From positions 124,001-188,000 of the forward strand of contig CAJNOL010000103.1 in NCBI GenBank assembly GCA_905250125.1: a stretch of 64,000 nucleotides of DNA, in the 5' to 3' direction. Below, piece by piece: positions 23,601-35,312 of the stretch. A program made the translations under genes and the position numbers. The notes below the pieces were generated by a model, which saw only the letters and a program-made list of their open reading frames with translations, was not told the DNA's origin and did not search any database. The stretch is from Rotaria sordida. Taxonomy: Eukaryota; Rotifera; Eurotatoria; Philodinida; Philodinidae. Every line of letters starts with the position of its first letter. Position 1 is the first letter of the stretch.

Positions 23601-26600
23601 TTCTGTACATATTCCAAGTTCAAACCATTTAACACCTCCATTTGGTGAACATTCAAGCAAAAGATTATTTTTAATTATTGTAAGTGCTACTGTTTGAAAA
23701 TGTATAGCGGATAGATCAGTTGAATCAATAAATGGCAAAAGTAGTTCATTATTAACCTGAATAGATCAATATTTGAAGTTTTTAAGCTGATATTAGAAGT
23801 ATTAACTTCACATTAATGACTAGGCGAATCTTATTTTAATGCAAATATTAAAACTTTTTACATATTTATCTATAAATGGTGATCAAGAAGCATGTAAACT
23901 AGATCAATCATAAAATCATATATTTAAAAGACAAAACTCTCCACGCATTCGAGCATTTATCTTGTCTTTCGTGATATTATCCCTCACTTCATTTTATCGA
24001 GTGAAAAAACAGTTCGAACACTGTAAAAAAAAAATAAGTATAGAATAATGAACCCTTCACGTAACGGTTTATGAATACAGAAAACTGTACAAGGGTATAT
24101 GAATTTGCAACGAGTCATAAAACCTTGACACAACTTATGAATGCGTAAGTGACGCTCGTAAATCTAAAATGGGTTTATGACAATGGTAATAAACGGATTT
24201 GATGGTATATTATTCTCCGCTTATTTTTCTACAATGAATAATCCGAACTTCAGAAAAAATAATAACCTGATATAGTCTGAACAAAGTTTATTTGCCTTCA
24301 TTCGGAATATGATTCATAATTTTATCTGTTTGTTCATTATCATTCGAATCAAATAAAACTTATGATTTATTTAATGCAAAAATTTCAATAGTAATCAATG
24401 ATATAGTTTAAACTTACTATATTTATTTTATATTTCATTAAACCATTTTCATTTAATGATAAATTTGTTAATTGATTGAAGAATTTTTGTTGTTCATATC
24501 TTAAAGAAAAACTTTCAAAAAAAAACCAAACTTCAACAAGAACTTTCTATCTTACAAACACATTCCTTCTAAACAAGTTCCATTAAACCAACAATTATTT
24601 TCACATTGTACACCAAAATGAATTAAATTTAAAGTAAATTTTTTTGTTGCTATAATTGTTAAATTTAATATAACATTTTTATACCATATTGATTGTGGAA
24701 GTGTAATAATTAATGTTAATGTTGAATTATCTGAATGATAAGAAACAATTTCCATATAATTAGAAAGATCAATTTGACTTGAATTTATTTGTAGATTAAT
24801 CTAAAAAATTTATTCAAAAACAAAAACTAAAACAAAGAAGATATAATTATACGTCATCAAAATCAAATGATATTTTTGATTCTTTTCGTTGTATAAGTTC
24901 TAATTGAAAACTAAGAATATATCCTGGTCGAATATATGTTAATTTTGTTTGAAAATTTCTATTAGAAAAAAGAAAAACTTTTCTGAAAGAAAAATTATTA
25001 TTATTATTATTATTTCATACTTAATATGTAGACTTTTTTTAATTGATTTTTTTGATATTACATCACGAATTGTAATATCATCAATAGCCCAAACATCTTG
25101 ATTATTCCCACCATGTGTCATTTGTCTCCATTCAATAAGACAATTTTCATTTTCAATTTTTTCTTCAAATAAAATTCGACTAATTGTTCTACCAAAATAC
25201 AAAAAAAAAACATTCAATAANNNNNNNNNNNNNNNNNNNNNNNNNNNNNNNNNNNNNNNNNNNNNNNNNNNNNNNNNNNNNNNNNNNNNNNNNNNNNNNN
25301 NNNNNNNNNNNNNNNNNNNNTCCTCCTCCTCCTCCTAATGCATTTTTTAATTGTTCGTGTAAATTACATTTTGTATTTAAACCCAATTGAATATAATGTG
25401 TAATATTCGATTGTAATAAAGGTAAAGCAACAAAATCTTTTACACTCCATACATCAATATTTTTTCCTGATGATTGAGGATATTGTGATAAACAAATACG
25501 ACCAAATGATGTTGTACTATGACGTAATTCATCAAATCGAACATGATAAGTTTTATAAGTTTGCTAAATAAATTCATATACATATAGAAACTTATTTCAA
25601 TTTGTTTTTTTTTTTTTTTGTGTTTTAAAAACTAACCGGTATTTCACGTAATGATAGTCGACGTATTGTTCTTGAATAAGCAACAGTTGTACCATGATAA
25701 AAAATCGAAAGAAATATAACTGCAGACGATGTTGAAATATATTTATTTCGTTTCATACATGGTTCTTTAAAATGAAAAATTAAAGTTAATAAAAATAAAA
25801 AATATTTTTTCTTTAAATTTTACCTGTTGAAAGTGTAAAACGAACATTATCAATTCGACTAAGTTGAATAATTGGTGAACATAATTGTCGATAATTTTCT
25901 TCATTAAATGTAATAATATCTTCATTAGTACATGTTTTATTTAAATCTGAAAAACCTGTTGCATTCCATCTATAGAATATTTTAATAAAAATCAATAAAA
26001 AAAAATCAATATTTAGATTTACAAAATAGAATTTTTATTTTACTTTGTCCAATCGATTGAAATATTTTTTGAAAGATAAAAAAGAGCATCTCGATCATAA
26101 TCAATCAATCCTGATAGAGAAAAATCAATTGTTGTAGCACCTATTTCAGTTCGAGTATCAACATGTGATTCAAAAACCATACTCATTCGTCCATCGCATG
26201 TCTAAATATTAGAATAATTTCATAACTATTTTCTTTTTTTTTTTAAAGATAAAAATTACTTTTAAATGACCACCAACTAAACGATACCAATTCGTTGATC
26301 GCATTGTTTTAAATATTTCAAAAAAATATTCATTTTGTAAACGAGATCGAATAATTAATAAATCATCTATAAACCAAGAACCACTACCAATAAATTTATC
26401 ACCATCTTGTTCAATTTTTAAACATACAGTCGAAGAATTTGTTAGATTATTTAATGATAATGGAACAGTAACATGTTCGATACCAGGTAAAATTCTAAAG
26501 AATATTTTTAAATAATATTCGATAAAGAAAGAAAAAAAACTTTTTATAAATTTTACTGTTGTGAATAAACAACAAGCCAATTTGAATAATTAAAACAATC

Positions 26601-27688
26601 TGTTGTTATTAATAATTGAAATGGTGGATCGGTAGGTGCAGGTGGTGGACATGTGCCACTACCAAGACGCATATAAAGTAATGATACATTTGATATATCA
26701 ATCGGACGAGAAATCTATTTTGCAAAAAAAAAAAAAAGAAATACAAAAATAAAGCGAAGAAAATTTTTACTAGTCTTCGTTTGCCTCTTGGATTATTAAA
26801 TATAGCAACACGACCATCTTCTGCAGCATCACATTCACGACTTAATCGCATACCTTCATGTGTATACCTATATTGAAGAAGACAAAAGATTCTTTATTAG
26901 AATTGTTCAAAAATATTATTCAATACCAGATTTCTCGTACATGTGGTCCAAAAATTAACCAGCTAAATAAATAGATAGTTACATTTACTATGAATAGAAA
27001 AGTAATAGTTGTCTACTTGAAATTATCTAGAAGTGCTATTTCAGTAGTATTAATTGTTCTCATATAAGATTGTACATCATATTTATCATCATTATCAAAT
27101 ATTTTATCTAAATATAAATATGTATAATTTTAGTTGTTTTTTTTTTTGACTATATATATTGATTCGATAATTATGCAAACCTATACTACTATTTCTACAG
27201 AGGTTAGTTATCATCATTTCTGTTGAATTTATATAGCTACGTAATCTAGAAAAATGAAAAGAGAAGAATAAAATCGAATTACGAATTTAGATTTTTACTT
27301 TAATCGAATACAATTGGTTTTTGTTGAATTTTTTTCAAATTTTAATATGAATCTTGTCTTGTAAATATATGATAAAGATGATTCATTTGTTGAAAGACAA
27401 AAAGAATCATTGCTGATATTCGAAATTGTATCAATATATTCAATATCGAGTGTTACATAGGATAATAAAAATGTATTATTCGAAGAAAGAATAACTAAAA
27501 TAAAACTTATTTTTGAATTTTAGTTATTAAAATTTTCATTTACTTGTATAAGGTATATTTAACTCAAATGTTGTTGGAATATTTTGAATCATTAATTCAT
27601 CTGATGATGATAATGTACAAAACACATTTTCCAAAATAGTATTTACTTGTATAACAGTACAGCAGAAAAGTACTAAAGAAAAGATCAT
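14588..27688 (-). CDS. Reelin-like secreted extracellular-matrix protein (3' end and one internal part in gaps)
   Basis: ATG at 27,688 begins a signal peptide (MIFSLVLFCCTVIQVNT). About 38 exons and roughly 2,290 residues can be traced. Tandem modules match reelin repeats: beta-jelly-roll halves with YSYDNGIQW or YSRNMGLSW (BNR-like), WAIDDITIRD and MRLGSGTCPPP segments, separated by six EGF-like modules (CENNCWFNGTC, CPANCYGYGKC, CPWFCSGHGLC, CELHLCNGKC, CINACNGHGMC, CLMNCYGNTRC). Vertebrate reelin has an N-terminal Reeler domain and eight repeats in about 3,460 residues. Here the Reeler domain is absent and about six repeats are seen, with the C-terminus lost in the 14.6-kb gap. Reelin binds lipoprotein receptors to guide neurons; the role in this animal is unknown. 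The long introns (18.1, 21-23 and 24 kb) hold repeats. Family assignment is by motif order, not by search. Confidence 0.72.
18119..18660. mobile_element. 542-bp MITE with long terminal inverted repeats and TA duplication (Tc1/mariner-like)
   Basis: It starts CTTAGGACATA and ends with the complement TATGTCCTAAG-like TGTCCTAAG. It is flanked by TA on both sides (18,117-18,118 and 18,661-18,662), as Tc1/mariner elements leave. The inverted arms extend about 190 bp with landmarks GGATCTTTTCGGATA, TATTGAGAAATGAAAA and TAGACGACT. No transposase frame. It sits in an intron of the reelin-like gene between exons ending 18,681 and starting 18,087. Confidence 0.85.
21100..21820. mobile_element. Inverted-repeat (foldback/MITE-like) element in the largest reelin intron
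   Basis: The left arm at about 21,100-21,228 (TTTTTGCTACAAAATATT, AGAAAAATTAGATAGATAAT, ATATATCCAACTTTC) is matched in reverse complement by about 21,692-21,820. The identity is imperfect, so the element is old. The interior of about 460 bp has no recognisable transposase. Its presence explains much of an intron near 1.95 kb in a gene whose introns are mostly under 100 bp. Exact ends and target duplication are not resolved. Confidence 0.65.
24087..24220. repeat. Dispersed repeat, copy A (partner at 62,328)
   Basis: GTACAAGGGTATATGAATTTGCAA and the following segments (GTCATAAAACCTTG, AATGGGTTTATGACAATG, GTAATAAACGGAT) recur in the same order at 62,328-62,480 with substitutions. It lies in an intron of the reelin-like gene. 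It contains no coding capacity. Confidence 0.7.
25221..25320. other. 100-N assembly gap next to a GGA/TCC microsatellite
   Basis: Exactly 100 N inside the reelin-like gene. The right flank starts TCCTCCTCCTCCTCC, so a simple repeat probably broke the assembly. Part of one or more exons is missing. Confidence 0.95.
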
Positions 27689-27732
27689 TCTCGTATGCTA
27701 TTGAATTGTTTTATGAATGCTTGTGAATAGTA

Positions 27733-27934
27733 GTGCTATGCATATTTTCTTCTGTCAATGAGATAGACAACAGCCGTTAATACAGATAGTATAAACAATG
27801 TTGATATCATGCCCGTTATGTACTCTTTCTTTCTTGTATAGAATAATGTGAGATTCTTTTTCCCTGTCTGTGATTTGATATACAAATGTATTGAAACATT
27901 AAGAATAGATACTGTCGATCTAAATATATAACAA
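27733..27934 (-). CDS. Possible last exon of a small single-pass membrane protein
   Basis: On the minus strand an acceptor-like TATATTTAG precedes an open frame ending at TAG near 27,735. The frame ends in a hydrophobic segment (GMISTLFILSVLTAVVYLI) and a short basic tail RRKYA. Upstream it has a Lys-rich stretch and possible Asn glycosylation sites (NVS, NLT). This looks like the C-terminus of a type I membrane protein, but I cannot trace upstream exons, and it lies only about 45 bp upstream of the reelin-like start. An unspliced 94-residue frame also exists from 28,020. Identity unknown and support weak. Confidence 0.3.
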
Positions 27935-28020
27935 TGGTGGCTTATCCTTTTGTTGTAATAATTCAAGAATAGAAAGAACAAGAACAATATCAAATGTACT
28001 AATCTAGATAAAAATTTCAA

Positions 28021-28538
28021 CTTACAGTGTTTTCTGTATTAAGAAAAATAAACACTTAAAACTTCTATTTCACTAAATCGAACCGATAAAGCGTCATGAT
28101 GAATATTATCTATCTTATTTTATTTTTATTTAATACAAGTTATAGAGTATATCATATATTCAAAGAATAAGTGTCTTAAATTGTTAATTTTTAATAGAAA
28201 AAAAAAAATGTTCCGTCGTGGCAACGAATGTCGAAGTCATATCGTTTTACTTCTTTTTAAAACTTACTTTTTCTTTATCGGATATGTTATAATTTGATAA
28301 GTCATATTCGTGTAATTAATTCTTGATTATGTTTGAACATTTCAACAAGAACATTGATGCACAAATTAATAATCAGTTTGTTTGAATGAAACTATATCAA
28401 TTAATGAGCTTTATTATAAGAAGATTAAGCACATTAACTACAAATTAAATATCTAGAATTTCTATTTTATTTTCATGTATAAATAGTCTATATAATATTA
28501 TATTTGATTAGAGTATGACAACAAGACATCCTGCACTT
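28021..28538. other. AT-rich intergenic, no gene seen
   Basis: No coding signal or clear repeat before the inverted-repeat element that starts near 28,540. Confidence 0.4.
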
Positions 28539-28539
28539 T

Positions 28540-29025
28540 CATCTGTTATGCCCAACTGATGAATCGCTTTCGAATTAAGACTGTGCGTCATGTAGACTCA
28601 AATAAGCTTTGAATATTCTGAAGAGTTTGAGACCTTCATCTATTGCTGCAGAGATTCTACATTTATATAATATTTGTTTAAATGAGTCCCATGATCTCCC
28701 TTAGAAACACGAACAAAAACTGATTTTCGAATTTTAACTTGAAACTTTGCATAGAGATTGCCGCCTATTTATGAGCGATGTAAAACACATACTATTACCA
28801 TAGTTGCATCTTAGAATAGGAACAACGACAAGATCTAAAACTTTCACAATAAACTATCCTCCATTAAGGATTGTCTTTATGCAAAGTTTCAAGTCAAAAT
28901 TCGAAAATCAGTTTTTGTTCGTGTTTCTGAGGACCATGGGATTTATTTAGAAATTACCATAAAAGTGCAATATCTCGGCAGCAATAAAAAGTGATTTATC
29001 AGTTGGAGAACTTCCCTCATGAGTT
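28540..29025. mobile_element. Inverted-repeat element (same MITE family as 36,953-37,136)
   Basis: The outer ends read CCCAACTGATGAATCG (28,551) and GATTTATCAGTTGGAGAACTT (about 28,992-29,012). Inner arms at about 28,640-28,755 and 28,876-28,992 are near-perfect inverted repeats over more than 70 bp (CACGAACAAAAACTGATTTT and its complement). The central loop is about 120 bp. Not coding. The end sequences and the following ATGTAGA..CAAATAAGCT words are shared with the 36.95-kb copy. Confidence 0.75.
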
Positions 29026-30120
29026 AAACCAGCACTTAGCAAGAATTGAATTATTACAAATGGAAGTATTTTTGCTAAAGAATAAATATTTGAGTTGTAT
29101 CAATCATTATTATTATAACAACTCATGTCTCCAAAAATAAGATTAGTGTGAAATATTTTGATTAAAATCCATACTATGTCATCATGATTTAATTGCTGGA
29201 AAGATAAATCCAGATCACAATGAAGTTTGTATGTTTTTTTATTTTATTTTGGTAATTTTTATTAAACAGTGTTTGTAGAATTAGCGTAAGAGAAGAAACA
29301 GCATGTTAAAATTTTTAAAATGATCGATACACAGCTGTTTTCTTTCTTTTGAAGTCCGCTCAGACAAAGTCAATTTTTATCAAATTTATCAATTTTGTGA
29401 TTTATAGCTCGTTAGATAGAACAAAGTGTCTACTTTCGAATGCACTATAGTTGATTGATTTTATGATGAGCTTTAAGGATATTATATAGGTTTTTCTGAA
29501 CCTTCGTATTGAAAAAAAATAAGGTTTTTAAAAACTTATTTTCCATTTTTCTTAAAATCCGTTTTGTTTCGAGTATCCTGTTTGCGCGGGCAAACCTTAC
29601 TCAATAACGACTCAATATAGAAGTGATCATTTTTTTTTTTATTGCATAGGGGACCGTTAGGGTTAGATCCTAACAGAACTCGATTTTTGATTTTCTCTAT
29701 TGGTGAAATAAAAAACTTACATATTTCATTTTTATCAGCGATTTTTTTGGTCATGAATTCGAGAATTTTTCGGAAAGGATTTTTTAAAAAACAAACAAAG
29801 AGAATTTCAAAAATCGGGCTCTGTGAGGAGCTAGCCCTAAGGGCACTCTACAACTTAAAAATCGCCCCAGCATATTAGCTCGTATCCTGATTGTAAAAAC
29901 CTTGCCCACGTGCTGGGTATTTTTGACCAATAAATTGACTATAACTCGTGAATATCAGACAGATTTGGGGAGATATTTTAACTATAATCTACTCTAGGCA
30001 AGACTAACATTCTCTGAAATTTTAGTTGAATTTCATGAAAAAATAAAAAAGTTTATTTGTGACGCAGCCTCCATCAATTAATTTTTTTTGTTATTATTAG
30101 GCTATTCTAATTATTGTTAC
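29026..30120. other. Gene-free stretch before the dehydrogenase remnant
   Basis: No gene recognised. The 29,536-29,880 frames on both strands lack motifs. A GC-richer patch at about 29,640-29,960 could be an old repeat fragment, but no second copy was found here. Confidence 0.4.
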
Positions 30121-30793
30121 TGGTCGATTTAAAGGTAAAACAGCAATCGTACCTGGAGCTGCATCAAGTATGAATCGAGTTATTGTTTTACGTCTTATCG
30201 CTGAAGGCGTCTTCTGTTCTTGGTATTGATGTTAATGAAATTGGATTACAAGAGACAGTGAAATTATCATCAAATCCAGAACATGTATTGATCGCTGTCG
30301 TATTAATATGATTGGGATTCTTCAAGCAACTCTATCAATAGATACTACACTTGAACAATTCAAAACAATTATTGATATTAATTTAATTGGTACATTTCTT
30401 ATGTGACGTGTTTGTCTTCCTCAGTTGTTAATCATTAAAGGTAATATTGTTAATGTAACTTCGATAGCAGGTCTTCATGGTCATTCTCCTACGGTAGTAT
30501 ATGCAGCAAGCAAACGAGCAATTATTGTATCAACAAAATCTTTTGAAAGAGAATATATTCTTCAAGGAGTACATGTCAATGCAATTGCACCAGGTGATAC
30601 TCTTGCTCCATTGCTTACATTTATTCAGTTCTCTGAAGGAATTAATCAAAGTTTATTCAGTTATTTTCAACTATCCGATAATCGATTAGGTCAATCGGAA
30701 GAAATAGCTGCTGTTGTGGCTATGCTTGCCTCTCAAGATGGATCTTTTATTAATGGTGAAGTGATTCGTATCGATGGGAGTGTTAATGCCTAA
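30120..30793 (+). pseudogene. Short-chain dehydrogenase/reductase (SDR) pseudogene
   Basis: The stretch reads as a classical SDR after allowing for damage. RFKGKTAIVPGAASSMNRVIV replaces the TGxxxGxG cofactor motif (T to P, G to S, G to N). A frameshift follows in the region encoding the next strand (SVLGIDVNEIGLQETV). The central NAG region is missing. An in-frame TGA at 30,404-30,406 interrupts IGTFLM-RVCLPQ. The downstream part is intact from 30,425 to TAA 30,793: GNIVNVTSIAGLHG, the catalytic pair VYAASK, VNAIAPGDT and a C-terminal FINGEVIRIDG. With cofactor motif and frame lost it is not functional. The intact source copy is not in this window. Confidence 0.82.
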
Positions 30794-32027
30794 CTCATTC
30801 GTTTTATTGAGATTATAATTGGACAAATCGTGTTGTATTTGCTTTGCTTTTACCTTAATGATTCATCTTTTTTTTAAATAGGATATTGCACTATTTCATA
30901 TAATATATACTAATTGTTATAGATTGATTCCAATACTAGGAAATAATTCTCCTCTTCTAATTGAGTGATAAAATTATAATAAATTTTCTTCATATATTGC
31001 ATTAACCATACAGATTCGATCGATCAAATCTTTTCAAAAGTTATTTTCTTCTTATAGTATTAGTTTTAGAGAAGAGAACATATTATTAAATAAAACATTG
31101 CATATAAAATTCATAGTATGTAATCAAAAAACGAGTAATAAATAACAATATTTTTTCATACTTCTTAACAGAATGATTTCTTGATGAGTTAATAATGAAT
31201 GATATATAAATGTAAAAACGAACATCTTTCATCCATAGTTCAGATTAATCATTCGAATAATTTTAAAGATTCATAATAAAATTATTGTTAAACCAACCGT
31301 GACATTGGTAAATACATGCGAATATTTAGAAATTTCTTCTCACAAAGATCGTTATTTTATTTTACTTACAAGAGAACGTTTTTCAGTATCAAATCGTTTT
31401 TGAGATGATACCATGTACTTCATGTAGGTTCTAATGAGTTATGAATACTCTTTGAAAAGTTCGGGTTATTATAGCGCTTGTTGCTGTCAAGATATTACAT
31501 TCAGAAAGATCTTAATGAAAATTGTTAATTGTGAAAGTTTCCGATTATTTTGTTTTTCCTATTCTAAGATATGGGTATGATGAAAAATGCGTTTTTTTTT
31601 AACGTCGCTCATATGCAAGGACAGATTTCAATGTTCTTATTTCAGAATAGAAGCAATCAAGAAATCTGAAACTTTCACGTTGAAACTCAGTTTTTCTAAT
31701 ATTCTTAAGCGGATCACGAGATTGTGCTAAAAAATACCGTTCAAATTCAATATCTCAACAGCAATAAGTTAATAGCTCAAAAAATTTTTTCAGAGTATGC
31801 ACAGCTTATTAGGATACCTTATGAATATATATCAATATTATTATTCCTAATACAGACCATTACATCGAATCGATTTGTTCTGTGTTATATATGCTGAAAA
31901 CAGACAAATGAATTCTGACTTTCGTTTTGTTTTTTGTGTGAAACAAAAAAAAATCAACAGATGATTGTAAAAAGAAACAAAAAAATTCAAGACAACAAGA
32001 ATAAAGGAAAAAGAAGTATCTTATGAA
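30794..32027. other. Intergenic with a small inverted repeat near 31,525-31,680
   Basis: No gene. GTGAAAGTTTCCGATT near 31,525 is mirrored by AAATCTGAAACTTTCACG near 31,660, with further partial pairing. CAATATCTCAACAGCAATAA at about 31,760 resembles a word in the 28.5-kb element, so this is probably a decayed relative of that family. Confidence 0.45.
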
Positions 32028-32970
32028 TCAAACACTTGTTATTGGCTTGAATCGTTCAGCACGTTTTGCTTTTTGGTCCTGAAAAGTAACATTAAAATTT
32101 CAAAAAAAAACGAAAAATAAAAGAAAATTTACATACATTCAATGTATTTGCTTCAGCAACATCAGATATTTCACCGAAGCGTTCAGCTCGTTTTTTAATC
32201 GCATCCGATAAGACTTGAGTTGTTGGTAAAGATATTTTATCGATTTTATCTTTTGTCGATGCAGTCTTCAAAAGAAATATTTTTTTGAATAGAAAATTAA
32301 CATCAAATTCTTCTTACTGTCGGTGGTGTAACAACACCAAAACGATCGATACGTTTTTGTTTTGTTTCTTCATCAATTGTTACTGTTGGATTATTTACAT
32401 GAAAACGTTCACCTCGTTGACGTTTCTTTTCTTGTTCATTTTCCTTTATTTAATAAGTAAGATTTTTATTTTCCAGAAATTTTCAATCTATCAAATCATC
32501 ACTTACGGTTGCAGCAGGCAAAGTACCAAATCTTTCTAAACGTCGTTTTTTAGTGTCATCATCAATGGGTTCCTACAAAAAAAAAAAGGTGTTCTTTTGT
32601 TTTATTTATCTATGTATAAAATTCATCATTTACATGTAGTGTACCAAAACGTAATGCACGTGAAATTTTCTTTGCTTCAGGTGCTATTGTTCCAAAACGT
32701 TCAAGACGTTGTTGAAATCGCTAGAAAAAACAAAAAAAAAAAATTTTTTTAAATGTTCCAAAATTACAATTAGAAACTTACATCAGTTGCTAATAATTCT
32801 TCATCTTCATTATCGACATTTACACCATCAGAATTTAATCTAAATTCCCCAAAAAAACAATAAATTCAAATAAAATGATTATTTACTTACGTCGATATTT
32901 CAGAAAGTTTCTCAGGTTGTTCTACTGGATCAACAGATAATTCTGTATCAACAACTGCACTTGATGTCAT
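32028..32970 (-). CDS. SARNP/Tho1-like nuclear RNA-binding protein (TREX-associated), lacking a SAP domain
   Basis: Seven exons: 32970-32891, 32839-32782, 32720-32634, 32572-32507, 32443-32318, 32265-32137, 32078-32028. They sum to 597 nt, 198 residues plus TGA. The protein is a series of basic R-x-R-F-G repeats: LERFGTI, LRFGTL, LERFGTL, GERFHV, IDRFGVV, AERFGEI, AERFKP. This is the hallmark of the C-terminal half of SARNP/CIP29 (human) and Tho1 (yeast), which bind the DEAD-box helicase and RNA in mRNA export. The N-terminus (TELSVDPVEQPEKL) is acidic, and the SAP DNA-binding domain usual in human SARNP is not seen. An acceptor-like ATATTCAG lies 4 nt before the ATG, compatible with trans-splicing. 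Family confidence is good; partner binding is inferred. Confidence 0.8.
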
Positions 32971-34071
32971 TTTGCTGAATATTTTGAAAATAGTAGTGTT
33001 TAATGTTTAAATGAAATTATTAATCATAAGAAAGAAAGGCTGGCATAAAATGATACTGTCAATATACACCAATGAGAAAATTTTCTTACAAGAAATGATT
33101 TGCTTATTCTTAACCAATCGATATTTTTAGATTTGTAATCTGTAAAAATAAATTCAGAGAAGTGTTTTTTAACCGAGTCAGATGAACATTTATACATTTT
33201 TTTTTATTATCTGTATATTATCTTTTCATATTGCTTTTTTTTTAAATGAAAATATTTTCCGTAACAAAATGTGAATAGTAATAGTTTTGTTTTTATTTAT
33301 CAGCTGTTTACTATACTACTTGGTTCCAGATTTCTATTGAGAAATTTGTTGTGAATGGGTTTGAAGAGAATGAAAAAAAAAGAAGACACAAAACGTCTGA
33401 CATACAGTAGAAGGACATGTGAATTGAGTATAGAAAAATGCATTATGTCTATTGATTGTTATCTTTTTGCATATTCTTTAATATTCATAAAATGCAACAT
33501 TATCTTACTTCATTAAATAAAAATTGTCGAACAAACGTTCTCGGTACTCAGGGACGTAGCCAGGATATTTTTAGAGGGGAAGATCGAAATTTTTTTGTAC
33601 AGAAGTGTTCTGAGCGGCCGAAGGCAGGGTAGTTGGACGATCCGCAGAGTAATATCTCAATCTTAGACAATATTCGCTTTATTCCAGAAAATATCCAATA
33701 TTTTATTGTTTTCTCATGAATTCTTAAAAAACATCTGTCGGCTCCTCAAGCAGACAGGAATTTCGAAAAGTGCATTGATCGTTGCTTCCGTTACTTTCAC
33801 GCTCATTCAGAAAACATGAAAAGTTGAGTGAAAATACTTGAAAAAATCATGATTTCTATAAAGACAAAAAGGTTTAATGTCTCTGATAATAACATTTTTG
33901 ACAAAAAAAAATAGGTATCAAAATATCGTGTCTCTCTATAAAATATGCTCAAATATTATGAAAAAAATTGTCGGCCGTTTCTTAATACAGAGATTGCCCT
34001 TTAACGTGTTTTCACATCAAATTTTAGTATTTTCTGAATGGGTATGAAAGTACTCAAACAGAAACTGCGAT
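32971..34071. other. Intergenic with a repeat-end motif
   Basis: No gene. CAGGGACGTAGCCAGGATATTT at about 33,550 resembles a sequence found at ends of nonautonomous transposons in several animals (memory only). The stretch to 34,071 has no coding signal. Confidence 0.4.
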
Positions 34072-35312
34072 TATTGTCCATTTCAGAGTTAAATGGCCGT
34101 GAGCATTTTTTGAATAACTTTAAAACAGAAAGAAACAAAGAGGTAACCTGAATTTTTCGTTCTATCTAGAGTTGACATTACTCTATCTTTTTATCAAGTC
34201 GATGAAAAATTCCAGTCGCTTTTCTTGGTGGATACATAACGAGTTATGAAGATAAACTTAATTCGCTTTGAAATTTGCATACTCTTAGCAATTAACATCC
34301 ATTGCATGCTATAAGTTTTTAGTGGTCTTCGCCTTCGTTACACGATTTATCAATCTTTAGAGTTTTTTCTTACAGAAAGCGTGATTGAGGAACATTTATT
34401 TGATGTTTGACGTGCGGGATAAAGGAGTGGTGTAGATACGAGTGTGAGCATAGATACCTTGGATTGTATAGAGCTAACTTGGATCCATCTGAAAACATAT
34501 ATACGTGATAGAAACATCAAGTTTACTTTAACTGAAGTGAGCAAACTGAGACAAGAGGAATTTATGGCTTAAGCGCGACGGACGCAACCAGTTACATTAG
34601 ATACGTTCAACAATGTGAGTCAATATTTAAGAAGGGTGGTATTTATGTTGAAGAAATGGAAGAAGAGCTAAATGATCATGATGATGATGATTAATGACTT
34701 CTACGGTGGATTTACGTGAACATCTTAAAATTCTTTTTGGCTCACTAATTTGGATTCATTGAACTATTTCAATGAGAGCTGCAATAAGATAAAGGTTGAA
34801 GAAAACTTTCCGGCTATGTTAATTTATTATCATCAGAATAAGTTGAACGCATGGCTTTTGATAATATTCTCGAGTAGAAAAAACATTCTGAAGATTAATA
34901 AATCATGTGGCGAAGACGAAGACGACTAAAAACTTATAGCATGCAATGGATGTTACTTGCTAAGATTTTGAAAAATATTTCGCAAGTAATCTTCAGAAAA
35001 ACCTTTATATCTTTTGAATGCAAATCGGTTACTATCTCTTCCTCATATAGATCATTAGCGGAAGATCTGGACTATCTGTCCATTATATTATAGTTGACAA
35101 AGTATGTAGATTTCAAAGGAAATTAAGTTTATCTTCAAAACTCGTTACGTACCCACTAAGAAAAGTGGCTGGAATTTTTCATCGACTTGGTAAAAAAGAT
35201 AGAGCAATGTCAACTCTAGATAGAACGAAAAATTCAGGTTATCTCTTTCTTTCTTTCTGTTTTAAAGTTATTCAAAAACTGCTCACGGCCATTTAAGTCT
35301 AAAATGGACAGT
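34072..35312. mobile_element. 1.2-kb foldback-type element with long inverted repeats
   Basis: The left arm at about 34,072-34,365 is matched in reverse complement by segments at about 34,885-34,965 and 35,100-35,312. Landmarks: TTAAATGGCCGTGAGCA, TTCTATCTAGAGTTGACATT, CTTCATAACTCGTTA-like words, and CATTGCATGCTATAAGTTTT with its complement at about 34,935. The right arm carries an extra segment of about 130 bp. The frames inside are short, with no recognisable transposase. Terminal duplications were not resolved. Confidence 0.75.

Larger units (their letters stand above)
14688..27688 (-). other. Exon map of the reelin-like gene
   Basis: Exons 5' to 3' on the minus strand: 27688-27544, 27494-27299, 27245-27181, 27107-27017, 26962-26927, 26867-26771, 26714-26557, 26494-26260, 26201-26044, 25969-25824, 25764-25637, 25563-25321 (enters gap), 25188-25021, 24958-24853, 24800-24556, 24499-24418, 23756-23581, 23529-23394, 23326-23186, 23123-22981, 21029-20878, 20821-20608, 20541-20345, 20280-19884, 19824-19693, 19643-19481, 19424-19151, 19094-18989, 18756-18681, 18087-17873, 17808-17566, 17497-17269, 17210-17072, 17014-16690, 15982-15827, 15774-15636, 15576-15380, 15311-14688 (enters gap). 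Every boundary uses GT and AG, and the junctions I checked keep the frame. The least certain are 22981/21029 and 19151/19094, where more than one site was possible. Confidence 0.65.
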
